Shown piece by piece: positions 18,210-27,147 of a stretch of DNA of 64,000 nt; positions within the stretch are counted from its first letter, which is position 1; each line of letters begins with the position of its first letter. The position numbers and the translations under genes were made by a program. The notes below the pieces were generated by a model, which was given only the letters and a program-made list of their open reading frames with translations, was not told the origin of the DNA and searched no databases. Source of the DNA: JBBRHQ01 sp963840235. GTDB taxonomy: Bacteria > Actinomycetota > Thermoleophilia > Solirubrobacterales > 70-9. Where the stretch lies: the NCBI GenBank assembly GCA_963840235.1, contig CAWIYC010000007.1:1-64000 (forward strand), written 5' to 3'.

Positions 18210-19403
18210 TTACGCCCACCGGCTCTTCTGGCTGAGTCGCGCTTGCATGTGGATGCTCTGAAGGACGCCCACCGCCAGGAAAGTGGCGAGGACCGACGAG
18301 CCTCCGTAGCTCATCAGCGGCAATGGGATGCCGGTGATGGGCATGATTCCGAGGCTCATCCCGACGTTGACGAAAACCTGGAACATCAGCATGGCGGCCA
18401 AGCCGCCCGCGACCAGGGTCCCGTACAAGTTCTTTGAGAGCGTCACGATCCGCAGCGCCCGCCAGATGAGCAGGGCGTAGAGGGACAGGACGAACGCGGC
18501 CCCCATGAACCCGTAGCGCTCCCCGATCACCGCGAAGATGAAGTCGGTGTGGCGCTCGGGAACGAAGTCGAGCCGGGTCTGAGTGGCCTTGTCGCCGCGG
18601 CCGGTCTTCTGACCGGAGCCGATGGCGATCTTGGCCTGATTCTGTTGGTAGCCGGCGTCGCTTGGGTCCGCGCTGGGATGCAGAAAAGATGTAAGCCTTT
18701 CCTCCTGGTAGCCCTTCAGCACGGGTGTGCCGATCATCGGGGCGACCACGAGTACGACAGAGACGATAGCGATCAACCCGGCGCCGATGGCTGCGAAGTG
18801 GGTCCAGCGGATCCCAGAGAAGTACATCACCGAGAGGGTGATCACCGCGTAGACGAGCGATGTGCCGAGGTCGGGCTGGAGGAAAACCAGTGCCGCCGGG
18901 GCCAGCCCGAGGAAGAGGTAGCGGGCCGTGCGCTGGACCTCAGAGCCCCTCCTGGCGCCGTCGATCACGAACCCCGCCAGCGCCAGCGCCAGCAGCAGCT
19001 TGCCGAGTTCCGAGGGCTGGAAGCTGAAGAAGGGCAGGTCGAAGGCTCGCCGTGAGCCCCGCGCCGCGAAGCCGAAGACGAAGACCATCGAGATGCTGAC
19101 GCAGAGGAAGGTGTAGATGCCGACCCTGAGCTCGCGGAAGCGCGAGTAGTCGATCCGGGTCAGCAGCACCATCCCCAGGATCCCGAGCCCGGCGTAGATC
19201 GCCTGGCGCTCGACGTAGTAGTAGCGGTCCCCGGGAACGTCGCCCAGCGTCGCCTGGGCCAGGGTGAAGATGCTGAACCCGACCAGGGCGATCACCGAGA
19301 ACATCATCACCCCGTCGAGGTAGGGCAGGCCGAGCCTCTCGGAGATGCTGGGCCGGGTCGTGAACGGCTCGGGGCGGGCGCGGGCCGCGCGGGTCGCGTA
19401 CAT
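18210..19403 (-). CDS. rodA: Rod-shape SEDS glycosyltransferase RodA
   Basis: A 397-residue SEDS-family peptidoglycan polymerase with about ten membrane helices. Signatures are FSFQPSELGKLLLALALAG (conserved QPSE), FLQPDLGTSLVY, DFVFAVIGE-type FIFAVIGERYGFMGA, and GIPLPLMSYGGSS near the C-terminus. An ATG at 19403 overlaps the stop of the upstream mrdA gene (TGATG), showing tight coupling with its partner transpeptidase. The first about 35 residues are cytoplasmic. Confidence 0.96.
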   Translation of the reverse strand: MYATRAARARPEPFTTRPSISERLGLPYLDGVMMFSVIALVGFSIFTLAQATLGDVPGDRYYYVERQAIYAGLGILGMVLLTRIDYSRFRELRVGIYTFLCVSISMVFVFGFAARGSRRAFDLPFFSFQPSELGKLLLALALAGFVIDGARRGSEVQRTARYLFLGLAPAALVFLQPDLGTSLVYAVITLSVMYFSGIRWTHFAAIGAGLIAIVSVVLVVAPMIGTPVLKGYQEERLTSFLHPSADPSDAGYQQNQAKIAIGSGQKTGRGDKATQTRLDFVPERHTDFIFAVIGERYGFMGAAFVLSLYALLIWRALRIVTLSKNLYGTLVAGGLAAMLMFQVFVNVGMSLGIMPITGIPLPLMSYGGSSVLATFLAVGVLQSIHMQARLSQKSRWA

Positions 19404-21274
19404 CAGCCGGGGCTGCCCCCGTTGGCACCGCTCGACCCGGAGGAGTGGGCGCCGTAGTAGGCGGAGAGGATCGAGAGCGCCGCCGGGGCCGCCGTGTCGG
19501 CGCCGAAACCGCCCCGCTCGACCGTGACCGCGGTGACGATCTTCGGGTTGGGGTAGGGCGAGAGGACGATGTACCAGGACTGGTCGGGATTCGGGGGCCG
19601 CTGGGCCGTGCCCGTCTTGCCGGCGACCGGGACAGGGAAGCCGCCGAAGACGCCATAGGAGGTCCCGCCGGGGGCTTGGGCGGCTTCGTGCAGGCCCTCG
19701 AGGATGACGGAGCGGTACTCGGGCTTGATCTTGACGTGGCGCCGCGAGCCCGGGTCGATCTCCTGCACCACGCGGCCGGCGGCGTCGTCCACCTCCATGC
19801 CGACGTGCGGGGTGACCACGGTGCCGCCGTTTGCGACGGTGGCGTAGGCGATCGCCATCTGCAGCGGGTTGGTCTGCAGGTCGGTCTGACCGGTGGCGAG
19901 CTGGATGTTGTCGCCCGCCGACCAGGGGCGGTCGGTCAGGCCCTTCTTGTAGAGACGGTTGCGCCACCCCTGCGTCGGCAGCAGCCCGTCGGCCTGTTCC
20001 GGCAGGTCGAGCCCGGACGGGCGCCCGATGCCGAGCTTGTGCGCCCACCTCTGCAGGGCGCCGGTGTCCCACATCTTCAGCCCGAGCGTGTAGAAGAAGA
20101 CGTCGGAGGAAACCTGCAGGGCCGGGACAAGGGTGAGGGGGCCGAAGGCGGCGCCTCCGGCGTTCTGGAACGACTGGCCGCCGATCGTGAGCGAGCCTCC
20201 GTCGTAGATCGTGGTCGAGGGCGTGATCGCGCCGCTCTCGAGACCGGCCATGGCGGTGATCAGCTTGAAGGTCGAGCCCGTCGGGTAGAGCCCCGAGGAT
20301 GCCCTGTCCGTGAGCGGCGCGGAGACCGGGTCCCTGAACAGCGCATCCACCTGACTCTGGGTCATCGGGCGGGTGAACACGGTCGGGTCGAAGGTGGGAT
20401 AGGAGCCCATGCCGAGGATCTGACCGTTATGGACGTTCATGGTGACGAAGCCGCCGGGAAGCCCGGTCCCCGCCAGCGCCGCCTCCCCGGCGGCCTGCAC
20501 CGTCGGGTCGATCGTCAGCTTCAGGCTGTCGCCCGGTTTGGGCTGCGCGTAGCTGAGCTGCCCGCCGGGGGTCGGGACGCCGAGGGAGTCCACCTGGTTT
20601 CTGATCAGCCCGGGGACCCCCCGCAGGTAGCGGTCATAGGAGTACTCAACCCCGCCCTTGCCGATCACGTCCCCCGGCTGAAGGCCGCGGTAGCGGGGCT
20701 GCTTCAGCTCAGCGGAGTTGATCTCGCCGACGCTGCCGACGAGGTGCGCCGCCAGCGTCCCATTCGGATAGCGCCGGATGTAGACGGACTGGACCTCGAC
20801 ACCGGGGAAGCTGGAGCGATTCTCCTGGAGGTAGTAGACGAGGGTGTGGCCGACGTCCTGGCGCAGGGTCACCGGGGCGGTGGCCGAGAGCTGGATGCCG
20901 TCGCGCAGCGTCCCTCGCACCTTTCGCAGCGAGGTGTGCGTGAGCCGCGCGAGGCGGGCCAGCTCCTGCCGGCGCTCGACCGGGTCGGCCGGGAGCTTCT
21001 GCGGATTCACCTGCAGCGCAAGGGAGGTGCGGTTGCCGACGAGCACGCCGCCGCTGCGATCGAGCACTTCACCTCGCGGGGCGGGGACGCGGATCTCACG
21101 GGTGCGGTTGTTGTTCGCCTCGGCCAGGTACTTGTCCCCCGAGAGGACCTGCAGGAACCAGAGGCGGAAGAAGATGATCGCGAACAGCACCAGCCCGATC
21201 CCGCCCATGATCGCCACCCGCAGGGCGAGCCCGGTGTTGAGCTGGGGGCGCCGTTCGTCGGAGCGGATATACAT
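19403..21274 (-). CDS. mrdA: Penicillin-binding protein 2, elongasome transpeptidase
   Basis: A 623-residue class B PBP with one N-terminal membrane helix (about 18-40). The dimerisation/pedestal domain includes RVPAPRGEVLDRSGGVLVGN. The transpeptidase domain has STFK (SxxK, about residue 335; YPTGSTFKL), SSD (SxN-type, about 390) and KTGTAQ (about 553). It crosslinks peptidoglycan with RodA. It begins 10 bp after mreD in the mreBCD-mrdA-rodA operon. The C-terminus is Ser/Gly-rich. Confidence 0.97.
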   Translation of the reverse strand: MYIRSDERRPQLNTGLALRVAIMGGIGLVLFAIIFFRLWFLQVLSGDKYLAEANNNRTREIRVPAPRGEVLDRSGGVLVGNRTSLALQVNPQKLPADPVERRQELARLARLTHTSLRKVRGTLRDGIQLSATAPVTLRQDVGHTLVYYLQENRSSFPGVEVQSVYIRRYPNGTLAAHLVGSVGEINSAELKQPRYRGLQPGDVIGKGGVEYSYDRYLRGVPGLIRNQVDSLGVPTPGGQLSYAQPKPGDSLKLTIDPTVQAAGEAALAGTGLPGGFVTMNVHNGQILGMGSYPTFDPTVFTRPMTQSQVDALFRDPVSAPLTDRASSGLYPTGSTFKLITAMAGLESGAITPSTTIYDGGSLTIGGQSFQNAGGAAFGPLTLVPALQVSSDVFFYTLGLKMWDTGALQRWAHKLGIGRPSGLDLPEQADGLLPTQGWRNRLYKKGLTDRPWSAGDNIQLATGQTDLQTNPLQMAIAYATVANGGTVVTPHVGMEVDDAAGRVVQEIDPGSRRHVKIKPEYRSVILEGLHEAAQAPGGTSYGVFGGFPVPVAGKTGTAQRPPNPDQSWYIVLSPYPNPKIVTAVTVERGGFGADTAAPAALSILSAYYGAHSSGSSGANGGSPG

Positions 21275-21283
21275 CTGCGCCGC

Positions 21284-21835
21284 CTACGCTCCCAGCACCG
21301 TCGGACCGGCGGTGCGCCGTCGCACCGCCCGCTCGGTGATCAGCGCCGGGCGCAGGACCCGGCGGATGCCGATGAAGATCGGCCAGCCGAGGAAGAACGC
21401 GTAGATGCTCTTGACCAGGACGTCGCGGACGACCAGCGGGCTCAGGGGCGCGTCGACGCCGAGAAGCAGCTGCACGGCGCCGAAGCCGAGCTCGGCCACC
21501 AGGGTCAGCCCCATGCACAGCAGCGGTGCGGTCAGTGAGCTGGTGATGTCGAAGCGCTCGCGGTAGATGCCGGCGAGGTATCCGACCGAGAGCAGCACCA
21601 GCGAGGTCGCCCCCAGCGGCGCCACCAGCAGGCAGTCGATCAGCAGGCCGACGGAGAAGCCGCTGACGGCGCCGGTCATGCTGCCCCCGAGCAGGCCGAG
21701 GGAGATCACAAGCGCCGGCAGGATGTCGGGGCTGGTGTGCAGCAGCTCGACCTGGGAGAAGAAGGAGAGCTGAAGCAGGACTCCGGCGAAGACGATCAGC
21801 ACCAGGCGGGCGAGGATCTTCGGGGTGACGATCAT
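21284..21835 (-). CDS. mreD: Rod-shape protein MreD
   Basis: A 183-residue membrane protein with about five helices (roughly 5-30, 35-60, 65-90, 100-125 and 135-155). Position between mreC and mrdA, length and hydrophobic profile define it. The motif FFSQVELLHTSPDILPALVISLGLLGG is typical of the family. The C-terminal segment is basic (RAVRRRTAG). Its ATG overlaps the mreC stop. Confidence 0.92.
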   Translation of the reverse strand: MIVTPKILARLVLIVFAGVLLQLSFFSQVELLHTSPDILPALVISLGLLGGSMTGAVSGFSVGLLIDCLLVAPLGATSLVLLSVGYLAGIYRERFDITSSLTAPLLCMGLTLVAELGFGAVQLLLGVDAPLSPLVVRDVLVKSIYAFFLGWPIFIGIRRVLRPALITERAVRRRTAGPTVLGA

Positions 21836-22674
21836 CAGCGGCTGCCGCCCGTCAGGACCTGGAGCACGTCGAGGTCGCGTATGTCGGCGTAGGGGCGCAT
21901 GTGGACCGTCGCGCTCGCCTCCTGCTCCGCGATCGAGGCCTCGGTGATGCGGCCGATCGGGATGTTGGGCGGGTAGCGCGAGGACAGTCCTTCCCCACGC
22001 CAGCCGGCCGTGACCACGGTCTGACCCTTGCCGACCCGCTTGGAGGAGTCGAGGAAGTCGATCGAGAGGTCCTCGGGGTTGCCGATCTCGGGCCTGATCA
22101 CGCCCTGGACACCGCTGGGGACGATCTTGCCGGTGACCGCGCTGGCGGGGTCGGTGATCAGCCTCACCTGGGCGGTCGAGCCTGTCGCCGAGGCGACCGA
22201 GCCGACGAGGCCGTCGCCGTTGATCACGGGGTCGCTGGCGCGAACGCCATTGCCGCTGCCGACGTCGATCGTCACGCTCGAGTACCAGATTGTCGGCGAG
22301 CGGGCGATAACCCGGCCGGTGACCGTCTCGTACCCCGACGGGATGTCCGCCTTGAGCCCGACCAGCTTGCGCAGCTGGGCGTTCTCCTGGAGCGCAGCCT
22401 CGCCGCCGGCCACCTGGCGGCGCAAATCCTGGACCTCCGTCTTGAGCCGGTCGTTCTCTCCACGCGCGTCGAAGGTGTCGTCGACCCAGTTGACGAGGTC
22501 GCGGGCGGGTTTCAGCGCCCGGTCGGCGACGTCCTGGAGCGGCCCGAAGACCGTGCTCACGCCTCGCTGGAAGCCACCCGAGGTCTGAGCGTAGGTGAGC
22601 GTCAGCAAGACAAACGAGCTGATGACCAGCAGGGCCAATACCGCCCTACGGCGGCGTACTTGCTTTCGATACAC
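21835..22674 (-). CDS. mreC: Rod-shape protein MreC
   Basis: A 279-residue protein anchored by one helix (residues 11-29). It has a coiled coil (about 65-105; ENDRLKTEVQDLRRQVAGG) and the MreC beta-domain pair (about 110-270), with ARSPTIWYSSVTIDVGSGNGV and DGLVGSVASATGSTAQVRLI. It scaffolds the periplasmic part of the elongasome and activates PBP2. It lies 38 bp after mreB. Confidence 0.96.
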   Translation of the reverse strand: MYRKQVRRRRAVLALLVISSFVLLTLTYAQTSGGFQRGVSTVFGPLQDVADRALKPARDLVNWVDDTFDARGENDRLKTEVQDLRRQVAGGEAALQENAQLRKLVGLKADIPSGYETVTGRVIARSPTIWYSSVTIDVGSGNGVRASDPVINGDGLVGSVASATGSTAQVRLITDPASAVTGKIVPSGVQGVIRPEIGNPEDLSIDFLDSSKRVGKGQTVVTAGWRGEGLSSRYPPNIPIGRITEASIAEQEASATVHMRPYADIRDLDVLQVLTGGSR

Positions 22675-22712
22675 GGTTCCGACCTAAGTTGGAGGCTGGG
22701 GTTGAAGGCGAG

Positions 22713-23759
22713 CTAAGCAAAGTGCCTCGGACCCGAATTCTTGCTTGCGCGGTGGATCGCTTCGAACTCCTCAAGCGATATTCCAGATCCGACCGCGACG
22801 CATGTCAACGGTGACTCTGCCAGCTGGCACGGCATCTGGCATTCGTCACGCAGACGCTGTTCGAGTCCTTGCAGCAGCGACCCACCTCCGGCAAGGGTGA
22901 TCCCCCGGTCCATGATGTCCCCGGCCAGCTCCGGCGGGGTGCGGTCGAGGGTGTCCTTGACGGCGGCGACGATCTGCCCGACCGGCTCGTCGAGGGCTTC
23001 GCGAATCTCCTCGGAGGTGAGCGTGATCGTCTTCGGCAGCCCGGAGACGAGGTCGCGGCCACGGATCTCCGCCCTCACCTCCTCCGGCAGGGGCGAGGCC
23101 GAGCCCGCCTCGAGCTTGACCTCCTCCGCCGTCTGGGTGCCGATCATCAGCTTGTAGGTGTGCTTGCAGTGGTTGATGATCGCCTCGTCGAGCTCGTCGC
23201 CGCCGATCCTGATCGACTGCGAGACGACGATCCCCCCGAGCGAGATCACCGCCACCTCGCTGGTGCCTCCGCCGATGTCGACGATCATCGAGCCCGTCGG
23301 CTCCCCGACGGGGAGCCCGGCGCCGATTGCGGCCGCCATCGGCTCCTCGATCAGGTAGGCGTTGCGGGCACCGGCGGAGAGGCAGGCCTCCTCGACCGCG
23401 CGCTTCTCGACGCCGGTCACGCCGGAGGGAACGCAGACGACCACGCGGGGGTGGGCAAAGCGGTTCTGATGGACCTTCTTGATGAAGTGCCGCAGCATCT
23501 GCTCGGTGACCTCGAAGTCGGCGATGACGCCATCCTTGAGCGGCCGGATCGCGGTGATCGTCCCCGGGGTGCGCCCGAGCATCCGCTTGGCCTCGACCCC
23601 GACAGCGTGGACCCGGCCGGTGCGCGAGTCGATCGCGACGACCGAGGGCTCCGAGAGGACGATGCCGCGTCCGCGGACGTAGACGAGCGTATTGGCGGTG
23701 CCGAGGTCGACCGCCATGTCGCGGCTGCCGAGTCCTGTCAGGTAACTGAGTATGCCCAT
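22713..23759 (-). CDS. mreB: Actin-like rod-shape protein MreB
   Basis: A 348-residue bacterial actin that orients cell-wall synthesis. Nucleotide motifs are DLGTANTLVYVRG (phosphate 1), VDIGGGTSEVAVISLGG (phosphate 2) and ITLAGGGSLLQGLEQ (adenosine). VCVPSGVTGVEKRAVEEA is also characteristic. First gene of the mre operon; about 300 bp of leader and promoter space precede it. The C-terminus is slightly extended (KNSGPRHFA). Confidence 0.98.
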   Translation of the reverse strand: MGILSYLTGLGSRDMAVDLGTANTLVYVRGRGIVLSEPSVVAIDSRTGRVHAVGVEAKRMLGRTPGTITAIRPLKDGVIADFEVTEQMLRHFIKKVHQNRFAHPRVVVCVPSGVTGVEKRAVEEACLSAGARNAYLIEEPMAAAIGAGLPVGEPTGSMIVDIGGGTSEVAVISLGGIVVSQSIRIGGDELDEAIINHCKHTYKLMIGTQTAEEVKLEAGSASPLPEEVRAEIRGRDLVSGLPKTITLTSEEIREALDEPVGQIVAAVKDTLDRTPPELAGDIMDRGITLAGGGSLLQGLEQRLRDECQMPCQLAESPLTCVAVGSGISLEEFEAIHRASKNSGPRHFA

Positions 23760-24075
23760 GGTTGGGTTGGGTCACTGCGATAGGGGAGGTCCCTGCTATC
23801 CAGGCAGGCGGCGGGCCGCCTGGCGGATCGCCGGGTATTGAAGGTTCGGGCGAAGCGCGCGCCTAGTCTAGCGAACGTTCCCGGGTACCCAATTTGCGGC
23901 AATCCGGGTGTGGATCAGCACTAGCTTAATCGTGCACGGAGGTGAGCACCGGGGGCGCCCCGGTCTCTGAGCTGGCCGCGATCTCGTCCGAAGATTCCTC
24001 CGTGATGGCGACGGTCAAGGCGGCGGCCCGGAGCCGACCCGCTGGTTCTTCCCAGCGCGAGGTAGGGTCGGCTCC
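23760..24075. other. mreB upstream region between divergent genes
   Basis: About 315 bp without a gene, between mreB (minus) and the TudS-like gene (plus). A perfect 8-bp inverted repeat, caggcggc-gg-gccgcctg (23805-23822), lies in the mreB leader. On the minus strand TTGGGT and TAGACT separated by 16 bases near 23865-23895 are a weak promoter candidate. GAACGTTC is a nearby palindrome. The side toward the plus-strand gene shows no clear promoter. Confidence 0.4.
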
Positions 24076-24759
24076 GTGAACGACCGCAGCGAGATCCTCT
24101 CCGAACGCCTCGAGGATGCCCGTGGCAAGCAGGTCGCCTTCGTCTCGCACTGCCTGCTCAACGAGAACGTCCGCTATCTGGGCGGCGCCTTTCGGCCGGG
24201 GGGAGTCGCGGAAGTCATCGACGAGCTGACCAGCCGCGGAGTGGGGATCTGCCAGATGCCCTGCCCTGAACAGCACGCGTGGGGCGGCGTGCTGAAGAGG
24301 CGCATGCTGCGTGCCTACGGCGCGCGCGGCACCGCCCTCTATCGCTTCCGGGGACCGCTGCTGGGCCTGTTCGTCCTCTATACCCGTCTCGTCTACTGGC
24401 GGCTCGCGCGCCAAGTCACCCGCCAAATCGCCGACTACGGGCGGTCCGGAATCACGATCGTCGGCATCGTCGGGGTCGGCACCTCGCCATCGTGCGGCGT
24501 CCGCACGACGCTCGACATGCGCCGCTCGTTGGAAGTCATCGCCAATACCCCACTCGACTCCGTCGACCGCAAGACGCTCAACCGCGACGCGGTGGCGGCC
24601 TGCCGCGTAGCCGGCTCTGGCTTGTACATGAAATCCCTCAAACGTCAGCTTCGCCGCCGCAGGCTGACCCCTCCCCTGCTCGAGCACGATCTCGTCGCCG
24701 AGATGCGCGGGGAGCGCCAGCAAGTGCTCCCCACCCGACCGGGCCCCGCGGCGGCCTAA
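24076..24759 (+). CDS. TudS/DUF523-like putative [4Fe-4S] desulfurase
   Basis: A 227-residue protein starting GTG (VNDRSEILSERLE). VSHCLLNENVRYLGG near residue 30 and GTSPSCGVRTTLDM near 140 carry the conserved Cys residues of the DUF523/TudS family. Family members bind a [4Fe-4S] cluster and remove sulfur from thiouracil-type substrates. A further Cys is in QMPCPEQHAWGG. The insert LYRFRGPLLGLFVLYTRLVYWRL is hydrophobic. The C-terminus is basic. It is the only plus-strand gene between maf and mreB. Substrate is inferred from the family only. Confidence 0.75.
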   Translation: MNDRSEILSERLEDARGKQVAFVSHCLLNENVRYLGGAFRPGGVAEVIDELTSRGVGICQMPCPEQHAWGGVLKRRMLRAYGARGTALYRFRGPLLGLFVLYTRLVYWRLARQVTRQIADYGRSGITIVGIVGVGTSPSCGVRTTLDMRRSLEVIANTPLDSVDRKTLNRDAVAACRVAGSGLYMKSLKRQLRRRRLTPPLLEHDLVAEMRGERQQVLPTRPGPAAA

Positions 24760-24861
24760 CGGGAGCGCACGGCGTGCGAGCTTCCGACCGGCACGGCAGC
24801 TCCCCGGGCGTCTGGGCCCGTGTCGCAACGCCGCGTCGCCGAGTGGGTATCGCTGGCGAAT

Positions 24862-25413
24862 CTAAAGGGAAAGCTCCGGCGCCAGCTCCAGCAGCAGCCC
24901 GACCGGCAGGCCTATGACGTTGGCGATGTCCCCCTCAACCGCGGCGACGAGGGTCGACCCCAGCCCCTGGACCGCGTAGCCGCCGGCTCGGTCCCGCCAC
25001 TCGCCGGAGGCGATGTAGCGCTCGACCTCGGGGCCTGGGATCTCGCGAAAGGTGACCAGCGAGGAGCAGGTGCCGCTGCGCTCCTGCCCCTGCCCCGGCC
25101 CGAGAAGCGCCAATCCGCTGAGCACCTCGTGGACGCGGCCGGAAAGCAATCGCAGGAACTCACGTGCCTGCGCCTCGTCGCCCGGCTTGCCCAACGCCCT
25201 CCCGTCGACCACCACATCCGTATCGCACCCGATCACCAGCCTCCCGGCCCCGGCCACCGCCCGAGCCTTGATCAGGGCGTTCCCGGGAATCTCCACGTAC
25301 GGATCCCCTCCTTCCAACTCCTCCACATCAGCCGGCACCACCTCGCACTCAATGCTGAGTCGTTCGAGGATTTCTCGGCGCTGAGGAGACCTGGACGCGA
25401 GTACGACTTGCAT
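24862..25413 (-). CDS. maf: Maf-family nucleoside triphosphate pyrophosphatase
   Basis: A 183-residue Maf/YhdE-type enzyme hydrolysing non-canonical or modified NTPs. The N-terminal motif ASRSPQRREILE, ALIKARAVAG, VIGCDTDVVVDGRALGKP, LSGRVHEVLSGLAL and YAVQGLGSTLVAAVEGDIANVIGLPV are all family signatures. D66-x-D-type acidic residues (CDTD) are in place. Its context after ndk suggests nucleotide-pool housekeeping. Palindromic repeat copy C lies between it and ndk. Confidence 0.95.
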   Translation of the reverse strand: MQVVLASRSPQRREILERLSIECEVVPADVEELEGGDPYVEIPGNALIKARAVAGAGRLVIGCDTDVVVDGRALGKPGDEAQAREFLRLLSGRVHEVLSGLALLGPGQGQERSGTCSSLVTFREIPGPEVERYIASGEWRDRAGGYAVQGLGSTLVAAVEGDIANVIGLPVGLLLELAPELSL

Positions 25414-25430
25414 CTATTCCGCCCTTGCCA

Positions 25431-25520
25431 CGGGTGGTGCGACATGGGGTGGACCGCCACTCGGCGCCAGCCGAGGGGTGGTGGGCCCCATGGCGTGACA
25501 GGACCCGTGGCCCGGGCGCA
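25431..25520. repeat. Palindromic intergenic repeat, diverged copy C
   Basis: About 90 bp similar to copy B in the same orientation. It shares cgtgacaggacccg and gggcgca at the right end and cgggtgg at the left. The interior differs but keeps a palindrome, catgggg (25443-25449) against ccccatg, with a Cys/Gly-codon-like GC-rich inner stem. It lies between the ndk stop and the maf start. That the stem is retained while the bases differ suggests compensatory change or an older insertion. Confidence 0.65.
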
Positions 25521-25526
25521 TGAGCC

Positions 25527-25934
25527 CTAGGTCAATTCCGGAAACCAGATGCCGATCTCACGAGCGGCCGACTCATCCGAGTCCGACCCGTGGACCATGT
25601 TGAACGTCACCTCGAGCGCGAAGTCGCCGCGAATCGACCCCGGCGCCGCCTCGACCGGGTTGGTGGCGCCGATCAGCTGCCGCGCCGCCGTCACCGCCTC
25701 GGGTCCCTCCAGCACGGCAGCCACCAGGGGACCGCCGGTGATGAAAGAGACCAGCTCGCCGAAGAAGGGCTTCTCTGCGTGCTCGGCGTAGTGGTGGTTG
25801 GCGATCGAGGAGTCTGCGGTCATCAGCTTCAGTGCCACGATCCGCAGGCCCTTGCGCTCGAACCGGGCCAGCACCTCGCCGGTGAGGGCGCGCCCGAAGG
25901 CGTCGGGCTTGACCAGGATCAGGGTCCGCGACAT
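25527..25934 (-). CDS. ndk: Nucleoside diphosphate kinase
   Basis: A 135-residue NDK with the universal MSRTLILVKPDAFGRAL start, HYAEHAEKPFFGELVSFITGGP, and the catalytic histidine segment NMVHGSDSDESAAREI. Length is normal. An ATG at 25934 overlaps the stop of the zinc-ribbon membrane protein (TGATG), so the genes are coupled. Confidence 0.98.
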   Translation of the reverse strand: MSRTLILVKPDAFGRALTGEVLARFERKGLRIVALKLMTADSSIANHHYAEHAEKPFFGELVSFITGGPLVAAVLEGPEAVTAARQLIGATNPVEAAPGSIRGDFALEVTFNMVHGSDSDESAAREIGIWFPELT

Positions 25935-26650
25935 CAGGAGTTGCGCTCGGGGGACTGCCGGGAGGTGCTGCCCTGTGACTTCGATCGGCGCGAGGACGAG
26001 CGCGGCTCGCTCGCCTTCGGGCGCTCGGACGGCGAATCGGCTCCGTCCTCTGCCGACGGCGCGACCGGCTCCTTGCGCCGCGCCGCCCGACGCTTCGGCT
26101 TCGGTTCGGGTCGATCTCCGGCTTCCTCGGCGCGCTCCGGGCCTTGAGCCGGACGCTGGGCTGGAGCCTTCTTCGGCTGCCCAGCCGGGCGCTGCTGCCG
26201 CGCCCGTGCGGGCATCGCCGACTCGCAGTAGGGGCAGAGGGCCCAGCGGGGATCGACCGGCTTTCCGCACGTCTGGCAGGGGTCTTTGAGCCGGCGCTGG
26301 CAGTTGGGGCAGCGCAGGAAGTTCTTCTCGACCGGGTACTCGCAGTTGGGGCAGGAGAGCTCGGCGAGCTGGCGCACCCGCAGCGCCGACGCCTTCATCT
26401 CCAGCTCGCGCTCGCGCGCGTCCTCGATGAATTCGGGCGGGCGAACGATCACGTAGACGATCGTGCCGATATAGGGGAAGAAGGAGGCGGCGGTGGCGCA
26501 GGCGACAAGCACCGGATCGGAGATCCGACGTCGCGCATCCAGATAGGTGTACACGATCAAGGCCAACCAGACGACCACGAGCATCAGCACGAAGAGGCTG
26601 ACGGCGAGGCTGAGGCCGTTGTTGGAGATGCCGAATATGGCTACTGGCAT
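25934..26650 (-). CDS. Membrane protein with double zinc ribbon and charged tail
   Basis: A 238-residue protein of unknown role. Two N-terminal membrane helices (about 12-37 and 46-68) resemble a PLDc_N/DUF3392-type anchor (FFPYIGTIVYVIVRPPE). Then come two zinc ribbons: SCPNCEYPVEKNFLRCPNCQ and DPCQTCGKPVDPRWALCPYC (four CxxC pairs, about 100-145). The last 90 residues are Pro/Lys/Arg/Ser-rich and probably disordered. Its stop overlaps the ndk ATG. Confidence 0.75.
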   Translation of the reverse strand: MPVAIFGISNNGLSLAVSLFVLMLVVVWLALIVYTYLDARRRISDPVLVACATAASFFPYIGTIVYVIVRPPEFIEDARERELEMKASALRVRQLAELSCPNCEYPVEKNFLRCPNCQRRLKDPCQTCGKPVDPRWALCPYCESAMPARARQQRPAGQPKKAPAQRPAQGPERAEEAGDRPEPKPKRRAARRKEPVAPSAEDGADSPSERPKASEPRSSSRRSKSQGSTSRQSPERNS

Positions 26651-26739
26651 GGGAAGTTCCGCCGAACCGGGACGGGGCAGTCTACTTCGTCGCGGCGGTC
26701 ACGAAACCTTGCGCCCCCGACCCCCGGGGCGCGAACCTC

Positions 26740-26859
26740 TCAGAGAAAGAGCCTCCCGAAGAGGAAGCCGATGCCGAAGAAGATCAGGATCACGATCGCC
26801 ACCACGGCGGCGACCAGCCCCATCATCGAGAGCAGCTCGGAGCGCGCTTCGCGATCCAT
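26740..26859 (-). CDS. 39-residue single-pass membrane protein
   Basis: An ATG at 26859 gives MDREARSELLSMMGLVAAV followed by a strongly hydrophobic Ile/Val/Phe run and the end FGRLFL. The layout (short charged N-terminus, amphipathic start, one helix) looks like a real small membrane protein rather than an antisense shadow, since no gene lies opposite. It is upstream of the zinc-ribbon gene on the same strand. Function unknown. Confidence 0.5.
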   Translation of the reverse strand: MDREARSELLSMMGLVAAVVAIVILIFFGIGFLFGRLFL

Positions 26860-26927
26860 CGGCGAATCGTCGCACAGGGTCGGGGCGATCGCCTCCCGGC
26901 CCCACCCCGCCGCCGAGACTTCAGTTC

Positions 26928-26942
26928 CTCTCATAGTGAGAG
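26928..26942. promoter_or_regulatory. Perfect inverted repeat CTCTCA-TAG-TGAGAG
   Basis: A 6-bp perfect dyad with a 3-base spacer, AT-richer than its surroundings, between the 39-residue ORF (minus) and a short plus-strand ORF starting at 26947. It could be an operator for either, or a small transcript stem. No protein can be assigned. Confidence 0.35.
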
Positions 26943-26946
26943 TCGA

Positions 26947-27147
26947 ATGAACTCTCGGCAGCCCCCGCTCGCCGCCAGGCTGACGGTTAAGGGGCCGAAT
27001 CAGCACGCGGCCACCTTCAGCTTCAAGCTGGCTTCGATCGGCAGCCCCGGCAAATTCAAATGGCGGGTTACCACCGGGGCCTGTGTCGTTCTCGACGGCG
27101 CACCCAACTCGGGGCTGGCCAACGGCCGACCGGCCCGCCGCTGCTAG
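26947..27147 (+). CDS. Uncertain 66-residue ORF
   Basis: A frame beginning MNSRQPPLAARLTVKGPNQH and containing FSFKLASIGSPGKFKWRV. It lies in a stretch with no gene on the other strand, overlapping only the last 4 bp of folC. No recognised family; composition is less Arg/Ala-dominated than a random GC-rich frame. It may be a fragment of a lost gene or not coding. Confidence 0.25.
   Translation: MNSRQPPLAARLTVKGPNQHAATFSFKLASIGSPGKFKWRVTTGACVVLDGAPNSGLANGRPARRC

Noticed and set aside
23926..24828. 300-residue minus-strand frame opposite the TudS-like gene
   Set aside because: The plus strand has clear TudS/DUF523 Cys motifs; the minus frame has none.
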